Positions 1 to 6,375 of a stretch of 6,487 nt of DNA are shown one piece after another. The stretch spans positions 25,009-31,495 of the forward strand of contig PMCB01000058.1 in the NCBI GenBank assembly GCA_003153955.1, written 5' to 3'. Position numbers and translations under genes: made by a program. The stretch comes from Dehalococcoidia bacterium. GTDB taxonomy: Bacteria > Chloroflexota > Dehalococcoidia > Dehalococcoidales > Fen-1064. The notes beneath the pieces were generated by a model. That model was not told the origin of the DNA. It saw only the letters and a list, made by a program, of their open reading frames with translations, and made no database searches. The first letter of the stretch is position 1; each line of letters begins with the position of its first letter.

Positions 1-233
1 CGGGTCACTTCGGGATTAATCAATACTTTACAATCGGCGCCGGGCACGTTTAAAACGATCAGTCGTATGCTCTCCCCTACTTGATTCGCGGCCAAACCGG
101 CGCCGGCGGCCGTCTGCAAAGTTTCCTGCATATCGCTGATTAACTTGCGTATGGATTTATCGATTATTTTAATCCGTTTGGCTTTCTGCCGCAAAACGGG
201 GTCCGGTACTATTTTTATCGGGAGGACTGCCAT
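1..233 (-). CDS. def: Peptide deformylase, N-terminal part (runs off window)
   Basis: Peptide deformylase removes the formyl group from the initiator methionine of new proteins as they leave the ribosome. Only the first 77 residues are in the window. They show the usual start (IVPDPVLRQKAK, residues 8-19) and conserved motif I at 44-53, read as GAGLAANQVG, with the active-site glutamine at Q51. The common form is GhGLAAPQhG, so the proline is replaced by asparagine, a variant I recall in some lineages. The zinc-binding EGCLS and HEFDH motifs lie beyond the window edge, so activity cannot be judged. The ATG at 233 is chosen because an AGGAAGAG-type ribosome binding site lies 9 bases upstream. 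The gene starts 33 bases after the priA stop with no terminator between, so it is probably co-transcribed with priA, as is common for priA-def pairs. Confidence 0.93.
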   Translation of the reverse strand, partial: MAVLPIKIVPDPVLRQKAKRIKIIDKSIRKLISDMQETLQTAAGAGLAANQVGESIRLIVLNVPGADCKVLINPEVT

Positions 234-266
234 ATTAGTTCACTCTTCCTATCTATATAGTAAATC

Positions 267-2693
267 TTACAACCCGACAGGGTCAATATCGATCATCCAG
301 CCCTGCGGCAGCGGTATGTTTTTCAGAAAAGAAGACAGTTCCGACCCGCGAACGATTATTTGCCAGCGGTATCTACCCCGCAAGCGGTGGACAAATGCCG
401 GCGCCGGGCCGATCAGACTCATATCCGGTATCCCTTTGCTGTCTCGCTCTTCGATTATGCGTTTCGCAGTTTTCTCAGCTTCTTCATGGCATCGGTTATC
501 GTTGGTATGCATAAAGGTCAGCGCCGCGAGCTGCACGAAAGGCGGTTCTCTCAATTCCCTGCGGAATTCGATTTCCTGTTGATAGAAACCCGGATAATCA
601 TGCTTCGCCGCGGCTTGCACCGCATAATGGCTGGGGTTATAGGTCTGGACAATGACTCGACCGCCGGACCGGCCGCGCCCGGCCCTGCCCGCCACCTGGC
701 AGAGCAATTGAAATGTTCTTTCCCCGGCACGAAAATCCGGCAGATTTAACGACGTATCGGCCAGCACCACTCCCACCAGTGTCACCAGCGGTAAATCCAG
801 TCCTTTTACCACCATTTGCGTGCCAATCAAAATATCCGCCTCATGATTGCGGAATTTATTCAGTATATCCTGGTGCGCATCCTTCTTTTGCGTCGCGTCG
901 CTGTCCCAGCGCAATAATCTGGCTAGAGGGAATGAAGACTGCGTTTCCTCCATGATTTTTTCTGTGCCGATGCCGAGATAGCGGATACGGCGGCTGAGAC
1001 AGTTGGGACAAACTTGCGGCGGCCGCATTTTATTGTTGCACCGGTGACAGACCAGTGAATCGGAATCCAGGTGATACGTCATCGGGATATCGCAGCGCTT
1101 GCATTTAATCACGAAACCGCAGTTCCGGCATTCGATCGTTGTCGCCGAACCCCGCCGGTTCAGAAACAATATGGCCTGTTCTTTGTTGGCTAAAACTTTC
1201 TCTATTCCCTGCGTCAACTCCCGGCTGAACATACTGCGGTTACCCGCTTTTAATTCCTCACGCATGTCTATCACTTTCACATCCGGCAAAGGGGCGTTTA
1301 TTTGGGGAACCACCCGGTCCGGCAGTTCCAGCAGCGTATAATCTTTTTTAATTGCGTGATAATATGTTTCAACCGAAGGCGTCGCGCTCCCCATGACCAC
1401 CGTTGCTCCCGTCAGTTCTGCCAGCTTAATCGCGGCATCACGCGCATGATAAAGCGGGGGCTGTTCGGTTTGTTTGTACGTCCATTCGTGCTCTTCGTCA
1501 ATGATAATCAGTCCTAAATCATGCTGCGGCGCAAAAAGAGCGCTCCTCGGCCCGATGACTACATCGGCCTCGCCTCTGCGGATTCTCTGCCACTCGTCAA
1601 ACTGTTCTCCGAGTGCTAGCTGACTGTGTAATACCGCTACCCTGCCCGGGAAACGCGCCGAAAAACGTTCGATGGTTTGCGGCGTCAACGCGATTTCCGG
1701 CACCAGCGCAATCCCTTTTTTCCCCAGCTTCACCGCTTCCGCTAGCGCCTGCAGGTAGATTTCGGTTTTACCGCTGGCCGTCACGCCGTGCAGTAAAAAT
1801 ATTGAAGTCTTAGTTCCACAATTATTATGTAAACTCGACTGTATCGGTTTGAAAACCGCTTCTTGCGCGTCGGTGAGATTTAACGGTTGTGATAGTTGCA
1901 CCTGGTAATGTGACAGCGGTTCACGGCGTACTTCTATAGTTTCCATGGTAATCAGTTCCTGACGGACCAGCGCGTCAATGACCGTTTTGTTGCAGTTTGT
2001 TTTTAATTTGGCATCTGCAACTGATACCGCTTCGGGATTGGCCGCCAGATATTTCAATAACGCGGCTTGATTGGGAGCTTTTTTAACTGATTTTTCGGCG
2101 GCTGCCGCGGCAACAGCGGCATCGACTTTCAAACGGAGAAATTGTACGAGTTGTGTTTTAACTTTGATGCGTTCCAGCTGATATTGTCTTTCCGCCAGGC
2201 CGCGTTCCACGAGCTGCCCGACGGTTGTCGTGCTGCGCCTTTTGCCCAGCAGTGCTTCTATTTCGCCTAATCTGACCGCGCCTTTGCGCTGCAGCAATTC
2301 AAATAATTTCTGTTGATTTTCAGTCAGCGCGGCGGAATCAGGTTCGTGTCGAGTTAAAGAAACAGTCGTTAAAACGCGCCGTTCAAACCCTGGCGGCAGC
2401 ATCAGCGCGAGGGCATCAAATAAGGGACTAAGATAATAGTCGCTGAGCCATTTCGCCAGTAAAATCTGCTTGCCGGAAAGCAGCGGCCGTGAGTCAATTA
2501 CGCCGGTAATATCGCGCGTTGGTTCGAAAACAGGGACGTCGGTCAGTTCGACAACAATACCTTGTACGGTCTTTTGTCCGAAAGGCACATAAACGGCCTG
2601 ACCGGCGTCAACAGTCAATTCCGATGGAATAGAATAACTGAAGGTCTGTCGTTGTGCCGCGGGTGCATTAACACTGACCTCAGCATATTTCAA
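267..2693 (-). CDS. priA: Primosomal protein N' (PriA), replication restart helicase
   Basis: PriA is a superfamily 2 DNA helicase that recognises stalled forks and D-loops and reloads the replisome. The 808-residue protein has full family length and order. An N-terminal 3'-end-binding domain (about 1-105) is followed by a winged-helix and linker region with an alanine-rich stretch near 192-199. The helicase core carries Walker A GVTASGKT (303-310), where alanine replaces the more usual glycine of GVTGSGKT, then DEEH (399-402) and GSATPS (435-440). Eight cysteines (522, 525, 531, 534, 549, 552, 562, 565) form the two zinc sites. The motif KGLDLP (630-635) and VAGRAGRG (667-674) close the core. 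The start is TTG, supported by GGGAG seven bases upstream and by the family-like N-terminus KYAEV; no ATG fits better. The start lies 28 bases after the rplS stop, which suggests read-through from trmD-rplS. No defect is visible. Confidence 0.97.
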   Translation of the reverse strand: MKYAEVSVNAPAAQRQTFSYSIPSELTVDAGQAVYVPFGQKTVQGIVVELTDVPVFEPTRDITGVIDSRPLLSGKQILLAKWLSDYYLSPLFDALALMLPPGFERRVLTTVSLTRHEPDSAALTENQQKLFELLQRKGAVRLGEIEALLGKRRSTTTVGQLVERGLAERQYQLERIKVKTQLVQFLRLKVDAAVAAAAAEKSVKKAPNQAALLKYLAANPEAVSVADAKLKTNCNKTVIDALVRQELITMETIEVRREPLSHYQVQLSQPLNLTDAQEAVFKPIQSSLHNNCGTKTSIFLLHGVTASGKTEIYLQALAEAVKLGKKGIALVPEIALTPQTIERFSARFPGRVAVLHSQLALGEQFDEWQRIRRGEADVVIGPRSALFAPQHDLGLIIIDEEHEWTYKQTEQPPLYHARDAAIKLAELTGATVVMGSATPSVETYYHAIKKDYTLLELPDRVVPQINAPLPDVKVIDMREELKAGNRSMFSRELTQGIEKVLANKEQAILFLNRRGSATTIECRNCGFVIKCKRCDIPMTYHLDSDSLVCHRCNNKMRPPQVCPNCLSRRIRYLGIGTEKIMEETQSSFPLARLLRWDSDATQKKDAHQDILNKFRNHEADILIGTQMVVKGLDLPLVTLVGVVLADTSLNLPDFRAGERTFQLLCQVAGRAGRGRSGGRVIVQTYNPSHYAVQAAAKHDYPGFYQQEIEFRRELREPPFVQLAALTFMHTNDNRCHEEAEKTAKRIIEERDSKGIPDMSLIGPAPAFVHRLRGRYRWQIIVRGSELSSFLKNIPLPQGWMIDIDPVGL

Positions 2694-2721
2694 ATTCAGC
2701 GCTCCCGACGATGGGGCTCAA

Positions 2722-3132
2722 TTAAGCCTTGGGCGTTTCGGTCGGCGGCTCCGGGGCGACTTCCGGTTCGGGGGTCGCAATCATTTCTTTGGGGAACCGT
2801 TTCTCTTTAATACGGGCTTTCTTGGCGCTCAGTCCACGCAGATAATAGAGTTTGGCGCGGCGGACTTTACCGTGTCTGATGACTTCAACTTTATCCAGTA
2901 ATGGTGAGGCCATCGGGAAAGTTCTCTCGATACCAACACCGTAAGCAACACGCCGTACTGTAAAACTGCCGCCGGCATCGCCTTTTCTTATGCGGATGAT
3001 CACACCCTGGAAAGGCTGTACACGTTCTTTATCGCCTTCTTTGATTTTAATACCGACTTTTACGGTATCGCCGGGTGTAATGCCGGGGAATTTTGCACTT
3101 ACTTTTACGCCGGTTAGTTCAGTGATCTTCAT
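2722..3132 (-). CDS. rplS: 50S ribosomal protein L19
   Basis: L19 is a 50S subunit protein located near the interface with the 30S subunit. The 136-residue product has the conserved core: [14 protein letters not shown] (20-33), [10 protein letters not shown] (37-46), [18 protein letters not shown] (56-73) and [20 protein letters not shown] (88-107). Two parts are atypical. The first 15 residues do not resemble the usual helical N-terminus of L19. After KEKR (109-112) there is a tail of about 24 residues, ending in a stretch rich in proline and glutamate ([16 protein letters not shown]), where many L19 proteins stop. The ATG at 3132 is preferred over an in-frame TTG at 3165 because AGGAG lies 10 bases before the ATG, while the TTG has no properly spaced site. 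The gene lies 52 bases downstream of trmD, its usual partner, and 28 bases upstream of priA. Confidence 0.97.
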   Translation of the reverse strand: MKITELTGVKVSAKFPGITPGDTVKVGIKIKEGDKERVQPFQGVIIRIRKGDAGGSFTVRRVAYGVGIERTFPMASPLLDKVEVIRHGKVRRAKLYYLRGLSAKKARIKEKRFPKEMIATPEPEVAPEPPTETPKA

Positions 3133-3184
3133 TTCTGCCAGACTCCTATTATCGTGGTTGTTCAACCTTTATTTTTCCGGTTTA

Positions 3185-3883
3185 TTAACTTTCTCTCTCT
3201 ATCATATCAGGTCTGCGCTGTGTTGTGCGAATTATTGATTGATTTTTTCGCCATTTGGCAATTTGGGCATGATTTCCGGACAGCAGCACCTCGGGAACAG
3301 CCCAATTGCGGAATTCCGGAGGACGGGTATATTGCGGGTATTCCAGTAAGCCGTCGGTGTGCGATTCGGATATTAGAGATTCCGGCGAACCGAGAAAACC
3401 GGGCAAGAGCCTGACAATTGTATTCACTACAACCATCGCTGCCAGTTCCCCGCCGCTGAGCACATAATCGCCAATGCTGATTTCATGGGTAACCAGGTGC
3501 TCGCGCACCCGTTCATCCACACCCTCGTATTGCCCGCAAATAATAATCATATTATTATATTGCGTGAATTCCTGTGCGATTGCCTGTGTCAACAGCTGGC
3601 CCTGCGGCGTCATCAGGATTACCGGCACATCGGTGATCTCTTTTTGAGCCAACTCGGCTTTTATTGTTTCTACCGCTTCGAAAATTGGTTCCGGCTTCAT
3701 CACCATGCCGGCGCCGCCGCCGTAAGGCGCATCGTCCGTCGTGTGGTGTTTGTCATGCGTATAATCGCGGATGTTCCGTACATCTACTTTCACCACACCC
3801 TTATCGACGGCTTTCTGAAAGAGGCCGCAGTTGAACGGTCCGTTAAACATTTCCGGAGAAATTGTCAAAATGAAAATTTGCAT
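3185..3883 (-). CDS. trmD: tRNA (guanine-N1-)-methyltransferase TrmD
   Basis: TrmD transfers a methyl group from S-adenosylmethionine to N1 of G37, next to the anticodon, which prevents +1 frameshifts. The 232-residue product starts [13 protein letters not shown] as expected. It carries the SPOUT trefoil-knot elements in order: [17 protein letters not shown] (54-70), LMTPQGQLL (90-98), [12 protein letters not shown] (115-126), [13 protein letters not shown] (136-148) and RLLPGFLG (158-165). [15 protein letters not shown] (174-188) contains D177, which corresponds to the catalytic Asp169 of E. coli, and R158 corresponds to Arg154. The ATG at 3883 is chosen by family length; the frame is open to 4003, but that extension has no family support. 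The ribosome binding site is weak, only a GGGT at some distance. The gene normally follows rimM, which is not present here; instead an alcohol dehydrogenase ends 104 bases upstream and a promoter fills the gap. Confidence 0.97.
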   Translation of the reverse strand: MQIFILTISPEMFNGPFNCGLFQKAVDKGVVKVDVRNIRDYTHDKHHTTDDAPYGGGAGMVMKPEPIFEAVETIKAELAQKEITDVPVILMTPQGQLLTQAIAQEFTQYNNMIIICGQYEGVDERVREHLVTHEISIGDYVLSGGELAAMVVVNTIVRLLPGFLGSPESLISESHTDGLLEYPQYTRPPEFRNWAVPEVLLSGNHAQIAKWRKNQSIIRTTQRRPDMIERES

Positions 3884-3932
3884 TATAAAATGTACCCGTT
3901 TTACCGGTGACTTTTTTATCTCCGGACACATT

Positions 3933-3961
3933 ATTTTAACACAGGCAGTCACGCTTGTGAA
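3933..3961 (-). promoter_or_regulatory. Probable sigma-70 promoter for trmD-rplS-priA-def
   Basis: Read on the minus strand, the -35 box is TTCACA (3961-3956) and the -10 box TAAAAT (3938-3933), each five of six to consensus, with exactly 17 bases between. A TGT precedes the -10 box, giving an extended -10 element. The predicted start near 3926 gives a leader of about 40 bases before the trmD ATG. The site lies between the alcohol dehydrogenase stop and trmD, so the housekeeping genes need not rely on transcription from upstream. Confidence 0.7.
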
Positions 3962-3987
3962 GATGAGCAACCGCCTAACCCGATAAA

Positions 3988-5127
3988 TCAGAACGATTCG
4001 CAATAAATTTTAATAATCGCTTCTTTACCGATAGGAACCGCCGCTCCGGCCAGCATTATCGGCGGAGAAGATTTCAGCACCAGTTCCGCTATTTCTTCTC
4101 TTTTCTCCAATTCGCAGCCGATATCCCCCAATCTTATTCTGAACCCGAGACTTTGCAGCCACTCTTCCACAGCCGCGATGCCGTCCTTTTTCCCGAAGAC
4201 ATTCTTTCCCAGTATATTGATGCGTTCCTGTCTGGAAGGCAGATGGTATTTCATCCACGCCGAGAAAAGGGCCGCCAGCCCGGCGCCGTGAGTCACATCG
4301 TAATACCCGCTCAGGGCATGTTCAATCGAGTGGCACGTCATATTTCCACCCCCGCCTCCCAGTCTGGATAAATATGACATTGCCATCGTGCTGGCCCAGG
4401 TCATCCGGCTGCGGGCTTGAATATCATCCGGTTTGGCAATTACTTTCGGCAGGTTCTGCACTACGATTTTCATGATCGTCTCGCGGATGCCGTCCGTCAG
4501 CGGTTCCGGAGCCGGGTCCGTGATGTACTGTTCGGCGACGTGGGTAAAAACATCAAATCCGCCGGCTTTTATCTGGTTCAACGGGACGGTGAATGTAATT
4601 TCCGGGTCGATAATCGCCACCTTGGCCAGCGCGGTGTACAGCGGGCTCTTGATGTGGGTTTCCCAGTTAGTAATGACCGAACCGGCGTTGATTTCCGAGC
4701 CGGTGCCGGCCATCGTCGGTACCTGGATAATCGGCAGCAGCGGCAGGTTTATTTTAGCCTTACCTTCAACATAATCCCATACCGGGACCGTTCCGTTAAC
4801 CGCCGCCGCAATCCCTTTAGCCGAGTCCATCGCGCTGCCGCCGCCCAACCCGATGATCAGGTCGACTTTTTGTTCGCGGGCAAATGCCGCACCTTTGTCT
4901 ATGGTAGAACTACGCGGATTGGACTGCACTTTTTCAAAAACGACAGACTGGACCCCGTTGGCCGTTAAATCCGCTGTCACTTTGTCCAGTATTCCTGCCC
5001 GCCTGATATCCGGGTAAGTGACAATGATTGCCTTTTTCCCGTATTTCGCGGCCTCAGTCCCAAGTCGGTTAAGAACACCAACACCGATGATAATGTTTGT
5101 GGGTAAACTGAACGACATCGTTTCCAT
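3988..5127 (-). CDS. Iron-containing alcohol dehydrogenase
   Basis: This is a member of the iron-activated (group III) alcohol dehydrogenase family, soluble NAD(P)-dependent enzymes that interconvert alcohols and aldehydes or ketones. The 379-residue length is typical. The N-terminal nucleotide-binding half contains [15 protein letters not shown] (93-107) and PTMAGTGSE (137-145). The metal site is complete by comparison with E. coli FucO: D192 and H196 in [14 protein letters not shown]266 in CHSIEH, and H280 in THGAG, with H266 and H280 spaced 14 apart as in FucO. Cofactor and substrate cannot be assigned, although 1,2-propanediol, butanol and ethanol enzymes all belong here. The ATG at 5127 is chosen because AAGGAG lies 5 bases upstream; the open frame continues to 5319, but that stretch lacks family similarity and crosses the promoter. 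The gene takes the place where rimM would be expected upstream of trmD. A lone ADH suits a fermentative anaerobe. Confidence 0.94.
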   Translation of the reverse strand: METMSFSLPTNIIIGVGVLNRLGTEAAKYGKKAIIVTYPDIRRAGILDKVTADLTANGVQSVVFEKVQSNPRSSTIDKGAAFAREQKVDLIIGLGGGSAMDSAKGIAAAVNGTVPVWDYVEGKAKINLPLLPIIQVPTMAGTGSEINAGSVITNWETHIKSPLYTALAKVAIIDPEITFTVPLNQIKAGGFDVFTHVAEQYITDPAPEPLTDGIRETIMKIVVQNLPKVIAKPDDIQARSRMTWASTMAMSYLSRLGGGGGNMTCHSIEHALSGYYDVTHGAGLAALFSAWMKYHLPSRQERINILGKNVFGKKDGIAAVEEWLQSLGFRIRLGDIGCELEKREEIAELVLKSSPPIMLAGAAVPIGKEAIIKIYCESF

Positions 5128-5230
5128 TTGTTCTCCTTTATATATTAGTCCTGTGTTAACGGAATACCGGTTATTGTACTGAATTTGCAGGTTACAGGAG
5201 GTAAAGGATCTAAACCAACAAGCGGGTGAA

Positions 5231-5258
5231 TTGGGAATATTTTGAAATAAAGTATACC
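5231..5258 (+). promoter_or_regulatory. Weak candidate promoter for the 66-residue ORF, opposite strand to the adh promoter
   Basis: TTGGGA (5231-5236) and TATACC (5253-5258) are 16 bases apart on the plus strand. The -10 box shares the palindrome GTATAC (5252-5257) with the minus-strand adh promoter, so the two could not be occupied at once. The predicted start near 5265 would leave almost no leader before the ATG at 5273, but about 26 bases before the alternative ATG at 5291. Confidence 0.3.
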
Positions 5259-5259
5259 A
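5251..5259 (-). promoter_or_regulatory. Candidate extended -10 promoter for the alcohol dehydrogenase
   Basis: The minus strand reads TGGTATACT, which is a TGn extension followed by a -10 box matching TATAAT at five of six positions. No good -35 box lies at the proper distance (the bases there are A-rich), which is common for extended -10 promoters. The transcript would start near 5244 and carry a leader of about 117 bases before the ATG at 5127. The -10 box overlaps a possible promoter pointing the other way. Confidence 0.5.
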
Positions 5260-5272
5260 CTTCAGGACAATA

Positions 5273-5473
5273 ATGTTTTTTGGATTCAATATGACACTGA
5301 CAGTTGAATCAGCGGACAAATTATTATCAGTTCAATTCTTTTCGACTGATTCTCTTAGATTGGCCGGCACGATTTCGGCCTCACGTTCTTTACCATTAGA
5401 AGTTGCGAAATTTTTAAATACATCGAGAGCATGCGCGGAAATAGAAGATGTAGTGCAATTGGTTGTGGAATAA
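5273..5473 (+). CDS. Small hypothetical protein, 66 residues
   Basis: I do not recognise this protein. The frame encodes 66 residues from ATG 5273, with AGGA six bases upstream, or 60 residues from the second ATG at 5291. It has no signal peptide, membrane helix or cysteine cluster; there is one cysteine. The first half alternates polar and hydrophobic residues in a strand-like way (MTLTVES, LLSVQFF, SLRLAGTIS). The second half looks helical and ends acidic (EVAKFLNTS, AEIEDVVQLVVE). A stop lies in the same frame just upstream, at 5241-5243, so it is not simply an open extension of a larger gene, but it could be a gene fragment. It lies 100 bases before the response regulator, in the same direction and with similar AT-rich composition, so the two may have arrived together. 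It is real only if conserved elsewhere. Confidence 0.4.
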   Translation: MFFGFNMTLTVESADKLLSVQFFSTDSLRLAGTISASRSLPLEVAKFLNTSRACAEIEDVVQLVVE

Positions 5474-5513
5474 ACCCTACATTTAGTTGCTTATCTCAAA
5501 TTTCAATTCGCCA

Positions 5514-5542
5514 TTGATTTATTTTTTATTGCGGAGTATTCT
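5514..5542 (+). promoter_or_regulatory. Probable sigma-70 promoter for the response regulator
   Basis: TTGATT (5514-5519) and TATTCT (5537-5542) are separated by exactly 17 bases, the optimal spacing. They match the -35 and -10 consensus at four of six positions each. The predicted start near 5549 leaves a leader of about 25 bases that contains the ribosome binding site of the response regulator. The site lies after the stop of the 66-residue ORF, so the regulator can be transcribed on its own. Confidence 0.55.
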
Positions 5543-5573
5543 TGTCTGTATTCGGTACTAAAGAGGAGAAACA

Positions 5574-6023
5574 TTGGACAGCAGAAAGATTATTTTAGTT
5601 GAAGATAACACTGATGATGTTTTTATGACCAAACGTATGTTTGAAAAATCAAAGATTTCCAATGAAATAATTGTTCTCGACGATGGTGAAGCGGCTATTA
5701 AATATATGTTTAGCGATAAAGGCGATTGCAAATTAGATGATAAAGACCTTCCTTTAGTCATGGTACTGGACTTAAATCTTCCTAAGGTCCATGGTATTGA
5801 TATACTTCGTAAAATACGCTCTTGCGAAAATACGAAATTAATTCCAGTGATTGTTTTATCTGGCTCCCGTCAAGAGGATGATTTAATAACCAGTTACCTC
5901 TTGGGTGTCATTGCATTTGTTCGTAAACCTGTTAAGTTTAACGATTTTATTGAAGCAATCAGAGAGTTAGGGCTATATATATTGATAACTCAGAAACAGC
6001 CGCTGGAATTCCTCAGGAAATAA
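5574..6023 (+). CDS. Single-domain response regulator, Rcp1 type
   Basis: This 149-residue protein is a stand-alone receiver domain with no output domain. It presumably passes phosphate or binds a partner rather than DNA. The phosphorylation site is D66 in VLDLNLPK, with acidic pocket E10-D11 (VEDN), S96 at the Thr/Ser switch position, F115 at the aromatic switch position and K118 in RKP. The pattern ILVEDNTDD, the stretch LDLNLPKVHGIDILRKIR, and RKPVKF followed by an ending like IRELGLY mark the Rcp1 group, named after the partner of the cyanobacterial phytochrome Cph1. Members usually sit beside a PAS- or GAF-containing histidine kinase, but none is in this window. Translation starts at TTG, with AGGAG (5564-5568) five bases upstream and no nearby in-frame ATG before conserved sequence. 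LGVIAF replaces the more usual LGANSY. Composition is much more AT-rich than the minus-strand genes. A terminator follows about 150 bases later. Confidence 0.93.
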   Translation: MDSRKIILVEDNTDDVFMTKRMFEKSKISNEIIVLDDGEAAIKYMFSDKGDCKLDDKDLPLVMVLDLNLPKVHGIDILRKIRSCENTKLIPVIVLSGSRQEDDLITSYLLGVIAFVRKPVKFNDFIEAIRELGLYILITQKQPLEFLRK

Positions 6024-6174
6024 ATGACCTTATAAAAAGCTGTTTCCGCGCAAATCAGTTTCATTTCAAATTGACCGTCTACTCTAAAAGTGATTCATTA
6101 TTTGTTCACTAAAAACGACCCTTTTTTACTATGCCTTTAATGACAGATTTTGAAACGTAACCAACAGGCTTTCT
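6024..6174. other. AT-rich spacer without a supported gene
   Basis: This stretch separates the response regulator from the terminator. On the plus strand a frame that overlaps the end of the regulator stays open to a stop at 6110-6112 (it includes IPQEINDLIKSC), but it has no start codon with a ribosome binding site and I recognise no family. It could be the 3' untranslated region of the regulator or part of a deleted downstream gene. Confidence 0.4.
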
Positions 6175-6204
6175 AAGCCCCCCCCTTTTTTTGCGGGGCT
6201 TTTT
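6175..6204 (+). terminator. Rho-independent terminator, plus strand
   Basis: AAGCCCC (6175-6181) pairs with GGGGCTT (6195-6201), and the stem runs into TTTTT (6200-6204). The loop of 13 bases is made of the rest of a C8 run and a T7 run. No T-run follows on the minus strand, so it acts on plus-strand transcription and most likely ends the response regulator transcript. An upstream GGCTT (6167-6171) can pair with the same AAGCC, giving an alternative small hairpin. Confidence 0.75.
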
Positions 6205-6220
6205 GTCCGGGCCGCGCTTG

Positions 6221-6370
6221 CCAAAATTGGGCTTACCGTTCATAGCAGTAACCATTGATGCCTATTCCCATGTCGCGCCGGGATTGCAACACAATGCAGC
6301 TAATAAAATGGATGTGGTTTATGGTAAGAATGTTACTAAATTGTTACTATCGGCTGAAATTCGTATCTAA
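6221..6370 (+). pseudogene. Tyrosine recombinase (phage-type integrase), C-terminal remnant
   Basis: Tyrosine recombinases cut and rejoin DNA through a catalytic tyrosine near the C-terminus. The frame that ends in TAA at 6368-6370 reads IAVTIDAYSHVAPGLQ and then NAANKMD, which fits the end of integrases of the type VTMDTYSHVxPGxQ...AxxKxD. The nucleophile tyrosine would be encoded at 6263-6265. Only about 50 residues remain. The stretch KLGLPFIA corresponds to the conserved LGHSSI, with the active-site histidine replaced by leucine. Upstream of about 6221 the similarity ends abruptly at the terminator, so the Arg/Lys/His-Arg part of the active site and the DNA-binding domains are missing. 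There is no start codon or ribosome binding site. The remnant ends about five bases from the 3' end of rnpB, which fits a relic of an element integrated there. The identification rests on motif recognition over a short stretch. Confidence 0.82.
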
Positions 6371-6375
6371 ATTGT

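Noticed and set aside
3133..3165. Longer L19 starting at an in-frame TTG (147 residues)
   Set aside because: The extra 11 residues have no family support and the TTG has no correctly spaced ribosome binding site. AGGAG sits 10 bases before the ATG at 3132.
3156..3167. Palindrome GGTTGTTCAACC followed by T-rich sequence, as a terminator or an L19 leader
   Set aside because: The stem has only four to five pairs, there is no plus-strand gene to terminate, and on the minus strand it lies in the short trmD-rplS gap with no known leader motif.
3884..4003. Longer TrmD starting at 4003
   Set aside because: The extra 40 residues do not resemble TrmD and would overlap the alcohol dehydrogenase end and the trmD promoter. 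[13 protein letters not shown] is the normal start.
4417..4968. Plus-strand open frames inside the alcohol dehydrogenase, and similar ones inside priA and trmD
   Set aside because: They are antisense shadows of GC-rich genes with no recognisable domain or ribosome binding site.
5155..5172. Catabolite-repression (cre-like) operator near TGTTAACGGAATAC upstream of adh
   Set aside because: Only about ten of fourteen positions fit the consensus, and the host may not have CcpA at all.
5226..5273. GTG-started mini-ORF of 15 codons overlapping the ATG of the 66-residue ORF
   Set aside because: The nearest AGGAGG is about 20 bases upstream, too far for initiation, and the peptide is too short to judge.
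5128..5319. Longer alcohol dehydrogenase with 64 more N-terminal residues
   Set aside because: It crosses the predicted promoter, has no family similarity, and a strong AAGGAG site precedes the ATG at 5127.
5558..5761. Minus-strand open frame of 67 residues inside the response regulator
   Set aside because: It lies antisense to a clear receiver domain and has no family similarity.
6332..6349. Short direct repeat GTTACT at the end of the recombinase remnant, as an attachment core
   Set aside because: The repeat is only six to seven bases, inside coding-like sequence, and has no counterpart at rnpB.
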